Shown here piece by piece: positions 23,856 through 35,395 of a stretch of DNA of 64,000 bases. Both the position numbers and the translations under genes were made by a program. Origin of the DNA: Amanita rubescens (Eukaryota; Basidiomycota; Agaricomycetes; Agaricales; Amanitaceae); contig WION01000069.1 in assembly GCA_015039365.1 (NCBI GenBank), positions 124,001-188,000 of the forward strand, in the 5' to 3' direction. The first letter of the stretch is position 1; every line of letters begins with the position of its first letter. The notes under the pieces were generated by a model, which worked only from the letters and a program-made list of their open reading frames with translations, made no database searches and had not been told where the DNA came from.

Positions 23856-24307
23856 TGTTACAACACGGTATGGACTCCTGCATTATGCTTACATGATACG
23901 TCAGACATGTTTATTTCCTTTATGCATACCTTATCCGTCTCACCCCTTATGCTCGATTCATACGGACAAGCTTGTTTACTTACTTATACCATTCCTTGTT
24001 CCACATATGACGCCGTCCTTATAATACTTTCGTACTCACCATTATTCACTAATTAGTACGTCTCATTGTACTTGCTAGTATAAGTACCACATGTATTCTA
24101 GAGTCGGACCTTAAGTTCGACTTAGCTGTTTATTGTCGTCTGGCAATACAACCTTACTCTTAACTCGTCAACCACAATCGTCCTCAGATACTAAGTCAAC
24201 GACTTAACTTAGTATCGAACTTATAGCTTATCAATGTTTGACTTAAACTTGTAATCATAACTAGAGTTGCCATTGCAACTTAGGTTGAGATTAACGAGTT
24301 CGTAACA
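23856..24307 (+). repeat. Gypsy-2 3' LTR (452 bp)
   Basis: Full-length partner of 16220-16613, including 58 bp (roughly 23873-23931, containing a TACGTCAG motif) that the 5' copy lacks. It ends TAACA at 24307, and the next base already belongs to the RNase H region of Copia-1 on the minus strand. Confidence 0.95.
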
Positions 24308-27300
24308 ACGATCAGCGGCCCAGTCAGCGTCAGTGTAGGCTCTAAATTTATTATTGCCTTTGGCGCTATAAACAATTTTGACATTTAAGGTGTGAGCAAT
24401 GTATTTGACTATATACAAAGCCTTTTGAATGTGTTCTTGAGACGGGTTTGATGAAAATTGGGACATCAAAATTACTGCATAAATTATATCATGCCTAGTT
24501 CCTAAGGCAAGATATAGAAGGGATCCTATTATTTGTTGATAATAAGAACATTCCTGTGGTGTGCATTCTCCTTCATTCTTTAAAGGAGCATAGCCAGCAG
24601 GTAACGGTGTGTGTACAGACTTGCAATCTTCAAGTCCAAATCGCTTAACAACCTTCAAGGCATAAGGGCCTTGATCTATGACTAAGAATCCTAAATCGCG
24701 GTTGTAGTTGACTTGGATTCGTAAATACTCTTGATCTTTCCAAGATCAAGACATTCCCACATCTCCATAAATTTCTTTTTAATGGTTGCAATGGTAGAAT
24801 CGTTGTTTCCCATAAAGAGTATGTCATCGACATACAATATGCATCTTGTGATTGTATTCTTGCTTTTATGAACGTAAACGCCAGAATCAGACAAGCATTG
24901 TTTGAAATGCAAAGATTTCAATGATTTATCAGCTTGTTTATTCCAGGCATATGATGCCTGTTTCAATCCATATATGGCTTTCCTCAGCCTATATACTTTA
25001 GATTCTTGTCCTTTTACAACGAAACCTTCTGGCTGGGCCATGTAAATATCTTCATCAAGATTGCCATATAAGAAGGCAGTTTTTACATCTAGGGCTTGTA
25101 TATCCCAGTTTTCAAGCACTGATGTGGCCAGAAGTATTTGGATTGTTTCATATCTCGCTACAGGCGAGAATGTTTCATCGTAATCTAATCCAGGACATTG
25201 ACTAAAACCTTTAGCTACAACACGTGCTTTTTTGCATCCATCGGTTTTTAAGTCGAAAACCCAACAACATCTGATTAGGTTTCGTCCTTTTGGAAGATCA
25301 ACTAACTCCCAAATATCTCTAGATTGAAGAGATTTAAATTCGTCATCCATTGCAATCTTCCATTGTTTATACAATTGAGGATTACTGGAGTGCATTTTAG
25401 ATATATCCCTATAATCATATGGAATGTTATCAACAAGGGGGACAGCCGCTTTTAGAAGAAAATGAAGGAATTCATTTCCGGATTCATTAATCATTTGGGT
25501 TAAATGATCATGTTCCGCAGATTTCAATTCTGACTTCAAAGCAAAGATTTCTTTAAGTAGAGAGGCAGATTCATTCATTCTATCAGGGTTCCTGTTGTCT
25601 GACGGTGGATCCTGAGTCGAAGAACTTGAAGGTTTATCTTTTAACTGCTCTTGTAAAGCGTCTCGCTTTTGCTGAATTTCTGCTTCTATCTGTGCAGGAG
25701 TTTTATCTCCATAAGCGTTGTCTCTTTGTACCCTTGGAATTGGAAAATGACCAGAACGGCGAGGACCTATTTGTACAGAGGGTGGACCAGGATCAGATAT
25801 GATCGGTGGTGGTGGTCTAGGCCTCTGAGCAAATTCTCTAAAACAATCTCTTTGACATTGTTCAAATTGATCAAATTCTCAATCTGTCATAAATGGGTTT
25901 TCAATTTCATCACGATCTCTTTGATTTAAAGAGAAAGGATTATCTACATCCATAGGATTAGCAGGCAAAGGTGACCTAGATACATATGGTATCGGAGTTA
26001 TAGGTCTAGAAGGAACAGGAGTCTCCTCTTTGATTTGTGGAGAAGGAGGACATTCAAAGGGTTCAGGAGTGTAACATTTCTTAAACATATCACTCATTTG
26101 TTTTTTAAATTGCTCTCATAAATGAGATTGTTTGTCAATTTTCTGACCCTTTTGCCAATCATCGCGTTGTCTACAATAATTGTCACATCTATTTTGTTCT
26201 CTTTCTTCCCTTTGCCTTTGGATATTATCATCCAAAAAATCTCTTCGACGATCGGCAAATTCATCACCATCATCGTCATCGTTTGAATCATCAGAAGGGT
26301 CTGACTGCTGTCGATCAGGAGATGCACCCCTTCGATCCAAACTTGGTGAGCGTCTTTGGCTCGGAGAACGTCTATGGTTCTCAGGGAGTAAGTTATCTAA
26401 ATCCAAATTTTGTGGAGGGCGGTTAGGTTCCTCTTGGGGAATCGCCTCCCAGATTGGACCAAGATCTTCAGTAATTATATCTGCAGTCTTTCCTTTGCGT
26501 GGAAACCTGTTTTCAAAGAATGTGGCCTGGGAGGATATAACCAGTGTGTTTGTCGACATCATGAACCTATAGCCTTTGGTTCCTGATTCATATCCTACAA
26601 AAGTGCATAAAACAGATTTCTCACATAGCTTGTCCGGTCTCTGTTGATCAGGGATAAACACCCAGGCTTCACATCCAAATACTTGAAAGTATGATACATC
26701 TGGTTTTTTATTAAGAAGATTTTCTAGAGGGGTCTTCCATTTAGTCCGTTTTAGGGGAGTGCGGTTGTACACATGCACAGCCGTTCTGAATGAGAACTCC
26801 CACCAAGATTTCGGACATCCTGCATCTAATCACATTGCCTCAGCTTTGTCTGACAAAGTCTGATTCATGCGTTCAATGCGACCATTTTGTTGTGGGGTGT
26901 AAGTAGCTGTCTGTTGGTGTTTAATTCCTTTGGATTTAAGGAATTCTTCAAAGGCTTTATTTACAAATTCCCCCCCTCGATCAGAATGGAGGTGAGAAAT
27001 AGGTTGTTTAGGATCTACAAACTCATTATACCATCCGGTAAAATATTCTAGAGTTTGATCTTTGGTTTTAAGTAAACCAATCCATGTATACAAAGTGAAA
27101 TCATCTATGATGACACCAATATATTTGTATTTGTGGTAAGATATGGCTGGTATGGTCATAAGATCCATATGGAGTAACTCGAAGGGACGAGTAGCTCTCT
27201 TCGAAGACAGTTTATAAGGTTTTGCCTTCATTTTGCCTTTTAGACAACCTTCACAATGTAATTTTCCTTCTGGAAGTGTAACTTCTTTCCATCCATTGAC

Positions 27301-27813
27301 ATTCAATGGTATCTTCGAAAAGACTTCGTTGGATGGATGACTAAAACGTTTATGCCAGGTCTCGTAGTCCAATAGTTTTTCTATAGACTCTGTGTTTGGT
27401 TTCTTTGACGGTCCTCCAAGAATCATTTTAGAGTTCCTATTGGATAAACCAGGACCAGAAACCAGTGTAGGATTCATTATAATGATCCTACCTCGAGCGT
27501 AAACTAATGTATCATCGGGCATAAGATAATGTCCTTCAATACACGTTCTACCCGAGTCTGTAAAGGAAAAGACTACCATCTTTTCATCTTGTTTACAAGT
27601 TAATCCTTGTCGGATCAATCTGCCGTTTGAAATCAAGCGTGCAGTTGCCCGTGGCATATAGAGTACAGGAAAGAGCTTTACGAGTGTTGTTTCCCCTGTG
27701 GATAACTTGTGTTCAAGAATAACTGTGCCAAGTCCCTCAAGACGGTCTAAACCATTAGCAGTTTTAACACTGTGGTTTTCGTTTGCAGGAAATTCTCTGT
27801 ATTCAGAGAAGTC
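24308..27813 (-). pseudogene. Copia-1 pol, 3' part (protease remnant to RNase H)
   Basis: Read on the minus strand from 27813: the pre-integrase region (KTANG..., then VLYMPRA), integrase (CEGCLKGKMKA, HMDLM, HSDRGGEF, QQNGRIERM), a long Ser/Arg/Asp-rich linker, RT with intact YVDD (CILYVDDILF) and the start of RNase H (AYTDADWAADR), where it is cut by the Gypsy-2 LTR. The frame is interrupted by TGA at 26830-26832, 26116-26118 and 25879-25881 (plus coordinates) and one single-base loss near 24729. At 26830 Copia-2 has Arg. The 5' part of the same ORF lies beyond Copia-2, at 38896-40322. The frame rejoins exactly when Copia-2 and one copy of TTTCC are removed. Confidence 0.93.
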
Positions 27814-27818
27814 TTTCC

Positions 27819-28224
27819 TGACGAAAGGGAAACGCCCAGTAGCGCAGCGTCGAGGAGTTAAAGCGATAGCTTACCCAATGTGTTCTGTAGCAGACCACTC
27901 AGCTGAGAAGATGGTGGTAGGAGGTTAAGAGAGCTTGTTCCTATTCTATGGTACATGGCAGGTTTTTATATACTGTCTGTGTCCTAATAGGTAACAACAT
28001 AAGTAAATATATGTAACTACATACGTCATACTCATATATGGAAATATGGAGCTGCGCTGATGTCATGCGCAGCTATGGTGTCATATGGCGCCATCTGCAG
28101 TAGGGATGACGCAAGCGTACTAGAACCTTCTACAAGGTTCTATCTATATATATCCTGATCTGCTTAGTAAGCCGATAAGATAAGATCTCCTTGTTATCTT
28201 AGATTAGATAAGATAACTTCGTCA
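27819..28224 (-). repeat. Copia-2 3' LTR (406 bp)
   Basis: It matches the right-hand LTR except for an extra 10-bp segment (near 27920), one TA unit in a dinucleotide run, and five substitutions. Three of the five are CpG transitions. A TATATATATAGATAG stretch (minus strand) may serve as a promoter. Confidence 0.95.
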
Positions 28225-28239
28225 CACCCCCTCGCTAAG

Positions 28240-31200
28240 TCATCCTAGGATGTTAATCCGCCATTTCTTCTTAATGAATTCTATCAGGAATTTGTTTTCG
28301 TCCATCAATGTTTCTAAAAGATTCCACGAGTCTAACATTTGAATGTCTTCTCGTTTAAAGGATCTTTTGATCTTTGCTTGTCTTATAGGTTCGTATATTT
28401 TCATAATATGATCCCTAATTCGTTTTGGCAATAGATCTTCTTTCCTGTTCATGAACGTGTCCTTTGGTACTTTCGGATCAAGCATATCACGAATGAAATT
28501 TTGTCGCTTGTTTGTGTACATGAACGTTGCTTCGACTCCATTTAAACCTTCGGCTGAAAGGTGTATCCAATGACTTGCACTATGTATCTTAATAGTGGGA
28601 TATGGAGTGATATTGACGGTGATTCCTAGTTCATTCATAAAGAACTGAATTTTCTCTCTATTCAAGTTCTTAGTCATTAAGTCCGCTATTTGTTGATTGG
28701 TGGGAATGTAATAAAGATTGATCTCTTTTCGTTCAACACGTTCCCTAATGTAATGATAGCAAATAGAAATGTGTTTTGACTTATGTTGTTGTGCAGGGTT
28801 TGATGCCAGAAATATCGCACCCTGATTGTCGCAAAGAAGGTCAATGCCGCCCAAGGGGAAACCTAATTCTTGGTATAGGTTCAGCACCCACATAATTTGA
28901 TGTGAGGCATCGGACATTGCCATATATTCGGCTTCCATTGATGACAACGCAACCGTTTTCTGTTTTCGAGAAACCCAACAAACTGCACCCCCTGCCAAAG
29001 TTAAGGCATAGCCTGTAACTGAGACTCTAGTCTCTCTGTCAGACGCCCAATCTGCGTCCGCATAGGCAACGAAACCTTTCCCATTTCTGGAATAGGTGAT
29101 TCGTGTGTCAAGGGTGTGCGCTATATATTTTACTATATAAAGCGCCCTTTGGATGTGGTCGTAAGATGGATTAACAGAAAATTGCGACATTAGGATAACA
29201 GCATAAGCTATATCAGGCCTAGTTCCTAAGGCTAGATATAATAACGATCCAATTATTTGCTGATAATAGGATCTGTCCTCGGAGGATGCTTCAGAGGTGT
29301 TTTTAGCAGGTACATATCCTGCAGGTAAAGGAGTTGACACCGGCTTGCAATTTGACAAGCCAAAGCGTTCAACGACTGTCTTTGCATAGGCAGCTTGATC
29401 TATTACAAGCGTACCAATTGCTCGGTTGTAATTGATTCTGATGCCCAAGTATTCTTTAACTTTTCCAAGGTCCCGACATTCCCACATTTTCATAAACTCC
29501 TTTTTGATATATGAAATTGTTTCGGTCCTGTCTCCTATGAAAAGTATATCGTCCACATATATTACACATATGGTAATATCTTTATCTGTGGTTCTGACAT
29601 ATATGCCAGAGTCAGCTAAGCATTGTTTAAATCCTAGGGACTTCAAGGATTTGTCTGCTTGTTTATTCCAAGCGTACGATGCTTGTTTTAGGCCATAAAT
29701 AGCTTTCTTAAGTTTATATACTTTAGATTCTTGTCCTTTAATGATGAAACCTTCTGGTTGTTGCATATATATTTCCTCGTCTAAGTCACCATAGAGGAAA
29801 GCAGTTTTAACGTCAAGTGCTTCAATATCCCAATTTTCTAAAGCACTTGTTGCCAGAAGAAGTCTAATTGTTTCATATCTCGCTACCGGCGAGAATGTTT
29901 CATCATAATCCAATCCCGGGCGTTGGCTAAAGCCTTTGGCGACAAGTCGTGCCTTTTTACGGTCATCCGACTTTATATCATAAACCCAACGACACTTTAT
30001 CGGGTTACGCCCTTTTGGTAATTCCATTAATTCCCATATCTCTATTTTGGAGAGATTTAAACTCGTCTTCCATAGCAGTTCGCCACTGCTTGTAAAGATC
30101 AATATTTTCACCTTTGATCTTATATATGTCCCTATATTGATACGTTCGAATTTCTTCTCTTGGTATCATATTTGCGAGTAAGAAATGCATGAAGTCATTT
30201 CCACACTCTTTGATCATCCTAGCCATTGTTGCCTTGGGATCTATATCCATAGATTTCGAAGGTGGTGTTTTGGCAGTTGGTTCAAAACGTCTGGCCGCCT
30301 CTCTGTTTGGGATTTGGCCGCCAAAGTCATTCTCATAATTATCAATCTGGTATTTAATCAGATCTCTTTGTCTAAGAATTTCTTTTTCTATTTCGACTGC
30401 CTTCTTTTCACCATACGCATTGTCTTTGCATATAATTGGCTTGGGGACGCGATTAGATCTTCGAGGAACCACTGCTGGTGGAGGTACCACTGGCTCAGGT
30501 TCATTTAGCCTCTGTTTACTACGAGGTCTATGAGATCTATCTAAAGATTTAGATCTTTCTCTGTGTTTGCCCATGGCTTTGGATGATGGTCTAGTTGCTT
30601 CAGGGACATAATCTGCTGGATTTATGGGTTTCTGAACAATAGATCGTTTGCCAAATTTCTCTCTGACTTTATTAAAAGTTAGATCTGGCATAGGAATTTG
30701 TTTATCAATTTCCTCTTTAAATTTTGAGGATGATAGACGATCTTTAGGTGTAAATTCAGAGATCCCATCTGGTACAAATCTTTCTGCAAGTCTTTTTCTG
30801 ATTTCTAAGACTTGTTCTCTAGTATTTGTACATGGTGAACTTCTGTCAGGGATGAATCTTTTTAGGATTTCATCCGCATTGCGTCTACGGATTTCTATAC
30901 CCGTGTGCCTGTCACGAAGTCCACTATTTTGTTCCAGCAGGCGAGTTCTATCTCCTGCTTCAAGGTCCTCTAGTTCATCATCAATGTTCCTCATGGTTTC
31001 TTGGAATCTCCTTTTAAGATCATCCATGGTAGAACCTTTTCTGATATCAGGACTATCCGGTTTATCAGCTTCGTCCGGTGTTGGACTACGAGATTTTAAT
31101 CCCCAAGACGGAGTTTTAAGGCCGTCTGATAGGGGTGATAAAGATTCTCGTTTTACTGATGCCGGTTTATCGCCCGAGTGACCGGAGCTGGAGCTTGAGT

Positions 31201-33048
31201 CGCTTTCAGGATCTCCTCCCTCTATAGAGTCAGCTGGTAGAGGAGATTGTGTACGCCTGCGACCAAGTTGTCTTCCCCTAACAGGGGAAGGGGATGGAAT
31301 ACCGTTATTTCTGTCTCGATTATCGAGAAGGATTGGTGCAAGATCTTTAGTAATAATAATATCACTTTTTCCTTTACGAGGAAATCTGTCTTCAAAGAAT
31401 GTGGCTTGGGCGGATATAACTAGTGCGTTGTTGGAATCCATAAATTTATATGCTTTTGATCCTAGTTCATACCCGACAAACGTCATAAGTTCTGATTTTG
31501 GAGATAGTTTATCAGAACATTTTTCAACTGGGATAAAAACCCAAGCTTCACATCCGAATACTTTAAAGTATTGAACATCAGGAAGGGAACCATATAAAAG
31601 TTCCCAAGGCGTTTTCCAGTTGCCACGCACAATTGGGGTTCTATTGTATACGTGTACAGCTGTTTCGATTGAAAATTCCCACCATGATCTCGGTATACAT
31701 GCATCGAGCCGCATAGCTTCAGACTTATCATTTAAAGTCTGAATCATTCGTTCAGCTCGTCCATTTTGCTGATGTATATGAGGTGCCGATGTTTGGTGTT
31801 GAATGCCATTTTTGTCAAGGAAATCTTTAAAGGCTTTATTTACGAATTCCCCCCCTCGATCGGAACGGAGGTAGAGTATTCGTTTGTTAAGTGCAGAAAC
31901 TTTTGTGAACCATCGCTGGAACACTTCAGTGGTATCTGACTTGTGTTTAAGGAATCCGATCCATACATGCAATGAGAAATCATCGACCACAACAAGTATA
32001 TACTTGTATTTGTGGTAAGACTGAGTTGGAAACTCTTTTAAGTCCATGTGGATCATTTCAAGCAGCTGTGATGCCCGCTTCTTGGATTCTTTATAAGTTT
32101 TTGCCTTCATTTTTCCTTTTAAGCATCCTTCACATCGGAGATTTGGAGATGGTTTGGGAAGATCGCCTTTTTCAAACCCTTTTACGTGTCCTTGTAAATG
32201 TTGGAACACGTCTTTACTAGGGTGACCTAGACGTTTATGCCATATATCGTACGTTGATACACTTTCATTTACTGTATAAGTTTCAACAGGTGGAGCCTTA
32301 TCAACGTGTGTATATGTATTGACAGATTCTCTTTCAAAGAATGGTGGCACTTTATGGACGTTTTTATGAATAATACATCCTGTGCATAAAGTCAATGTAT
32401 CTTGATTGCGATAATTTGCTTCAAGGTATATTTCCTTTTTACCATCTTTATAGGAAAAGGTGATCCATTGATCGTCTTGTGACGCCAGTAACCCTTGCTT
32501 ACACAACATGCCATTCGAAACAAGTCGTATGTTAAGACGCGGCATGTATAACACGGGGTACAGTTTCACAAGGTGGCTTGTTCCATTTGATAATTTATGA
32601 ATAAAAATAACAGTGCCTTGTCCAATGAGATCGGATGTGCCATCTGCTGTTTTTACCAGTTTAACTTTATCAAAAGGTTTATAATCTGAAAAATTGTTCA
32701 GATTAAAGGTAAAATGCTCAGATGCACCAGAGTCACACATCCATAGTGTTTCTCCAGTCTGTTCTGTACAACAGGAAGGACATTTGCAATTGTCCATTCT
32801 ACCAGCGCATATAATATGCTGATGTTGATTTCCTGTTGTATGAATTGGATAGGCGACATGAATCTTATTTTTATAGTTTGGACTTATAGGGCTAACTCTC
32901 ATAGGGACGTTTTTGGATTGACATGAATTTTTATTACATTCCATGTTATATACAATTACAGAATCAGAGATTGTTTTACATACGTCCACTGAATAAGAGT
33001 TAGCCCAATCCATACTAAAATAAGATTTTACCCACTCGTCATTATAAT
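28240..33048 (-). pseudogene. Copia-2 pol: PR-IN-RT-RNaseH, near-intact
   Basis: The main frame runs from 33048 to about 30043 and then, after a 2-base loss in an AT run (near 30043), from 30111 to 28240. It holds the protease motif CDSGASEHF preceded by a CXCPSCC cluster, integrase HHCC (WHKRLGHPS, RCEGCLKGK) and the D-D-E core (HMDLKEF, RSDRGGEF, QQNGRAERM). Then come a linker of about 330 residues rich in Ser, Arg, Asp and Glu, RT with YVDD (29548-29559) and RNase H (DADWASDRE, SSMEAEYMAM, STKHI-like region SKHISICYHYIRE). About 130 residues follow RNase H, ending WRINILG, which is unusual for a copia Pol. Originally it was fused to gag in one ORF: the frames join across the hAT insertion as YDDYYNDEWVKSYF. 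No internal nonsense codon was found. Confidence 0.95.
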
Positions 33049-33370
33049 TAGTGTTTAAAAGTCCGGTTGCCAGACCGGAAAAAAACCGGCAACCGGACCG
33101 GACCGATGCTCGGTTGCAACCGAACCGCAGTTGCGGTTGCCTTCAATTGAGACTGGTTTCAGTCTCGGTTGCCTCATACCTGCCATTTTAGGAAACCGGT
33201 TGAAGACCGGTTGCAACCGGTCTTTTATGGCAACCGGTAAGAGGGTTCTAGGGGTGGATTGGTTGGCGGGCAATCGGATGTCGCCCCTAATTGACCCTAA
33301 TCCAGGGTTATGGTTAATGTCAGAATTTGAATGAATTTATATTGTAGGTATCAAATATGTCATTTTTAAT

Positions 33371-34865
33371 TAGTGTTTACAGGTCCGGTCCGGTCCGGTT
33401 TTTTGCCCAAATTTGGGAAAACCGTGACCGTAACCGGTCATGAACAACTCCCCAAATCTAGTGACTGTAACCGGACCAGTTGTAACCGGTTACAACTGGT
33501 CCGGTCAGCCTCTCATGACCGGTCATGACCGGTTAGAACTGCAAAATCGCTTGTCAGCAGTGACACATGTGACATCATCACAGTTGTTATCTCATCCTGC
33601 TCTTTTTCGTTGCTCAAGTCCTTTCTCCGTTCTCTGTGGATGCTTCAGGTATGTTACTGGGGGTTTTCTTGGTCATAGAATCCATTGATAACGTCAGATT
33701 GGCCATAGGATGTGAAATGAATTTGCTAGAAGCGTTTTGAAGCACCCACATGAGGAGATAAGGGTTTGGAGGAGATCAGATCTCTTTCTGAGGATTGGGA
33801 TGCTTTAGGTATGTTGCTAGGGGTATTCTTGGTCGTAGAATCCGTTGGTAACGTCAGATTGGCCGTAGGATGTGAAACGGATTTGCTAGAAGCGTTTTGA
33901 AGCATTCACTTGAGGAGATAAGGCTGTTGAAGCAGATGGGGTCTCTGGTTGAGGATCTGGATGCTTCAGGTGCGTTACTAGCGGTATTCTTGGTCGTAGA
34001 ATCCGTTGGTAACGTCGGATTGGCTGTAGGATGCAAAACGAATTTGCTAGAAGCATTTGAAGCGCTCACTTGAGGAGATAAGGGTGTTGAAGCAGATGGG
34101 GTCTCTGGTTGAGGATCTGGATGCTTCAGGTGTGTTACTAGGGGTATTCTTGGTCGTAGAATCTGTTGGTAACGTCGGATTGGCTGTAGGATGCGAAACG
34201 GATTTGCTAGAAGCATTTGAAGCGCTCACTTGAGGAGATAAGGGTTTTGAAGCAGATGGGGTATCTGGTTGAGGTTCTGGATGTTTCAGGTGTATTACTA
34301 GGTGTATTCTTGGTCGTAGAATCCGTTGGTAAAGTCAGATTGGCCATAGGATGCGAAACGGATTTTCTAGAAGCATTTGAAGTGTTCACTTGAGGAGATA
34401 AGGGTTTGGCACCTTATCCAGGTCTTACAGCTGTCTCAGAAGCTGTAGAATGTCCATTCTCATTGTTGTAGTCATCACTCTCACTGCTATCAATGTCTAG
34501 AAGGTCACCAGGATCATATGAATAATCAGATTCCTCAGAGGTGAGTTTTTCATCCTTTTCTCAATCAGATTTCGATGTTTGACCTTCATTTTCAGTTTCA
34601 ATACTACAACAAGATGTAGGGTGTATCAGTAATTGACAATGTATTATATAGTAGACAGTAGTTTGCTGTGAAGGGCCCATTTGTCGGTCATGACCGGTTA
34701 TGACCGGTCATGCATCGGTCACGCAAATTGGGCCATTGGCCATGACCGTAACCGTGACCAACTGTTGTCCAGTAAAACCGTGACCGATGGTCCGGTCATA
34801 ACCGGTACCAGTTTGGTCCGGTTGCGGTTATTTTTCGGTCATCATAACCTGACCTGTAAACACTA
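33371..34865. mobile_element. second hAT-type element nested inside the first (1.5 kb)
   Basis: It starts TAGTGTTTACAGGTCCGG and ends CCTGACCTGTAAACACTA, with a perfect 8-bp duplication TTTTTAAT (33363-33370 and 34866-34873). Subterminal motifs are GACCGGTCATGACCGG-type palindromes, distinct from the outer element. The interior is a five-unit tandem array and has no transposase. Confidence 0.9.
33634..34420. repeat. tandem array, unit about 160 bp, about 5 copies
   Basis: Units begin at about 33637, 33798, 33958, 34119 and 34279 with GGATGCTTCAGGT-like sequence and share TTCTTGGTCGTAGAATC, GATTGGCCGTAGGATG and CACTTGAGGAGATAAG. On the minus strand every unit encodes Ser/Thr/Pro-rich peptide (PTLPTDSTTKNTPSN). 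The period is not a multiple of three, so the frame changes from unit to unit and a real protein is unlikely. Confidence 0.85.
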
Positions 34866-35395
34866 TTTTTAATATTATGAGGTGGATATTATGGGCTGGA
34901 TAGGTGGATGGGTAGGTGTGTGTCTGATTACTACGTTAATAAGGGGGATTGAACTGCTTGGATGGGTGGATGCATAAATTGACACTTGGATGACATTGAA
35001 CATATGTCACGAAAATTACATTAAATTATTCTAAGGGTTACAACAACATATTCTAAGGGTCACAGTGTAATTTTAATGTGTTAGATGGGTGCATGGGTGT
35101 ATGACTGGATGGATCTGTGGCTAAATGGAATGATGTGAGGTGTTGGTGGGGTGGATGCATCGATAGAGACTTGGATGACGCTGTGCTACACCGGTTGTGA
35201 CTGGTCTTGGATCAGTTGGCAACCAGTTCATCAAAAACTGGTTGCAACTGCAGGCAACCGGGGGTGCAACCGGAGCCAACCGGTTGCATCCAGTTTCAGT
35301 TTCGGTTGCGAAAAATAATAGGAGTGTCACAACTGGTCACAGTCCGGTCTTTTCCAAAATAGGAAAAAGACCGGACCAAACCGGACTTTAAAACA

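Larger units (their letters stand above)
16220..24307 (+). mobile_element. Gypsy-2, chromodomain Ty3/gypsy retrotransposon (8.1 kb)
   Basis: The element is bounded by direct repeats at 16220-16613 and 23856-24307, with gag, protease, RT, RNase H, integrase and chromodomain in chromovirus order plus two further ORFs between pol and the 3' LTR. The 5-bp flanks (TTATC and ACGAT) do not match. The right flank is Copia-1 RNase H, but the left flank is not, so at least one side was rearranged after insertion. Gag is open. Pol and the accessory ORFs carry 13 TGA codons and one frameshift, so the copy is defective. Confidence 0.95.

Noticed and set aside
33854..34389. Ser/Thr/Pro repeat protein on the minus strand
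   Set aside because: The units are about 160 bp, not a multiple of three, so the open frames are short and shift between units.
33634..34420. CRISPR-like array
   Set aside because: The repeats are directly adjacent, long and imperfect, with no unique spacers, in a fungal transposon.
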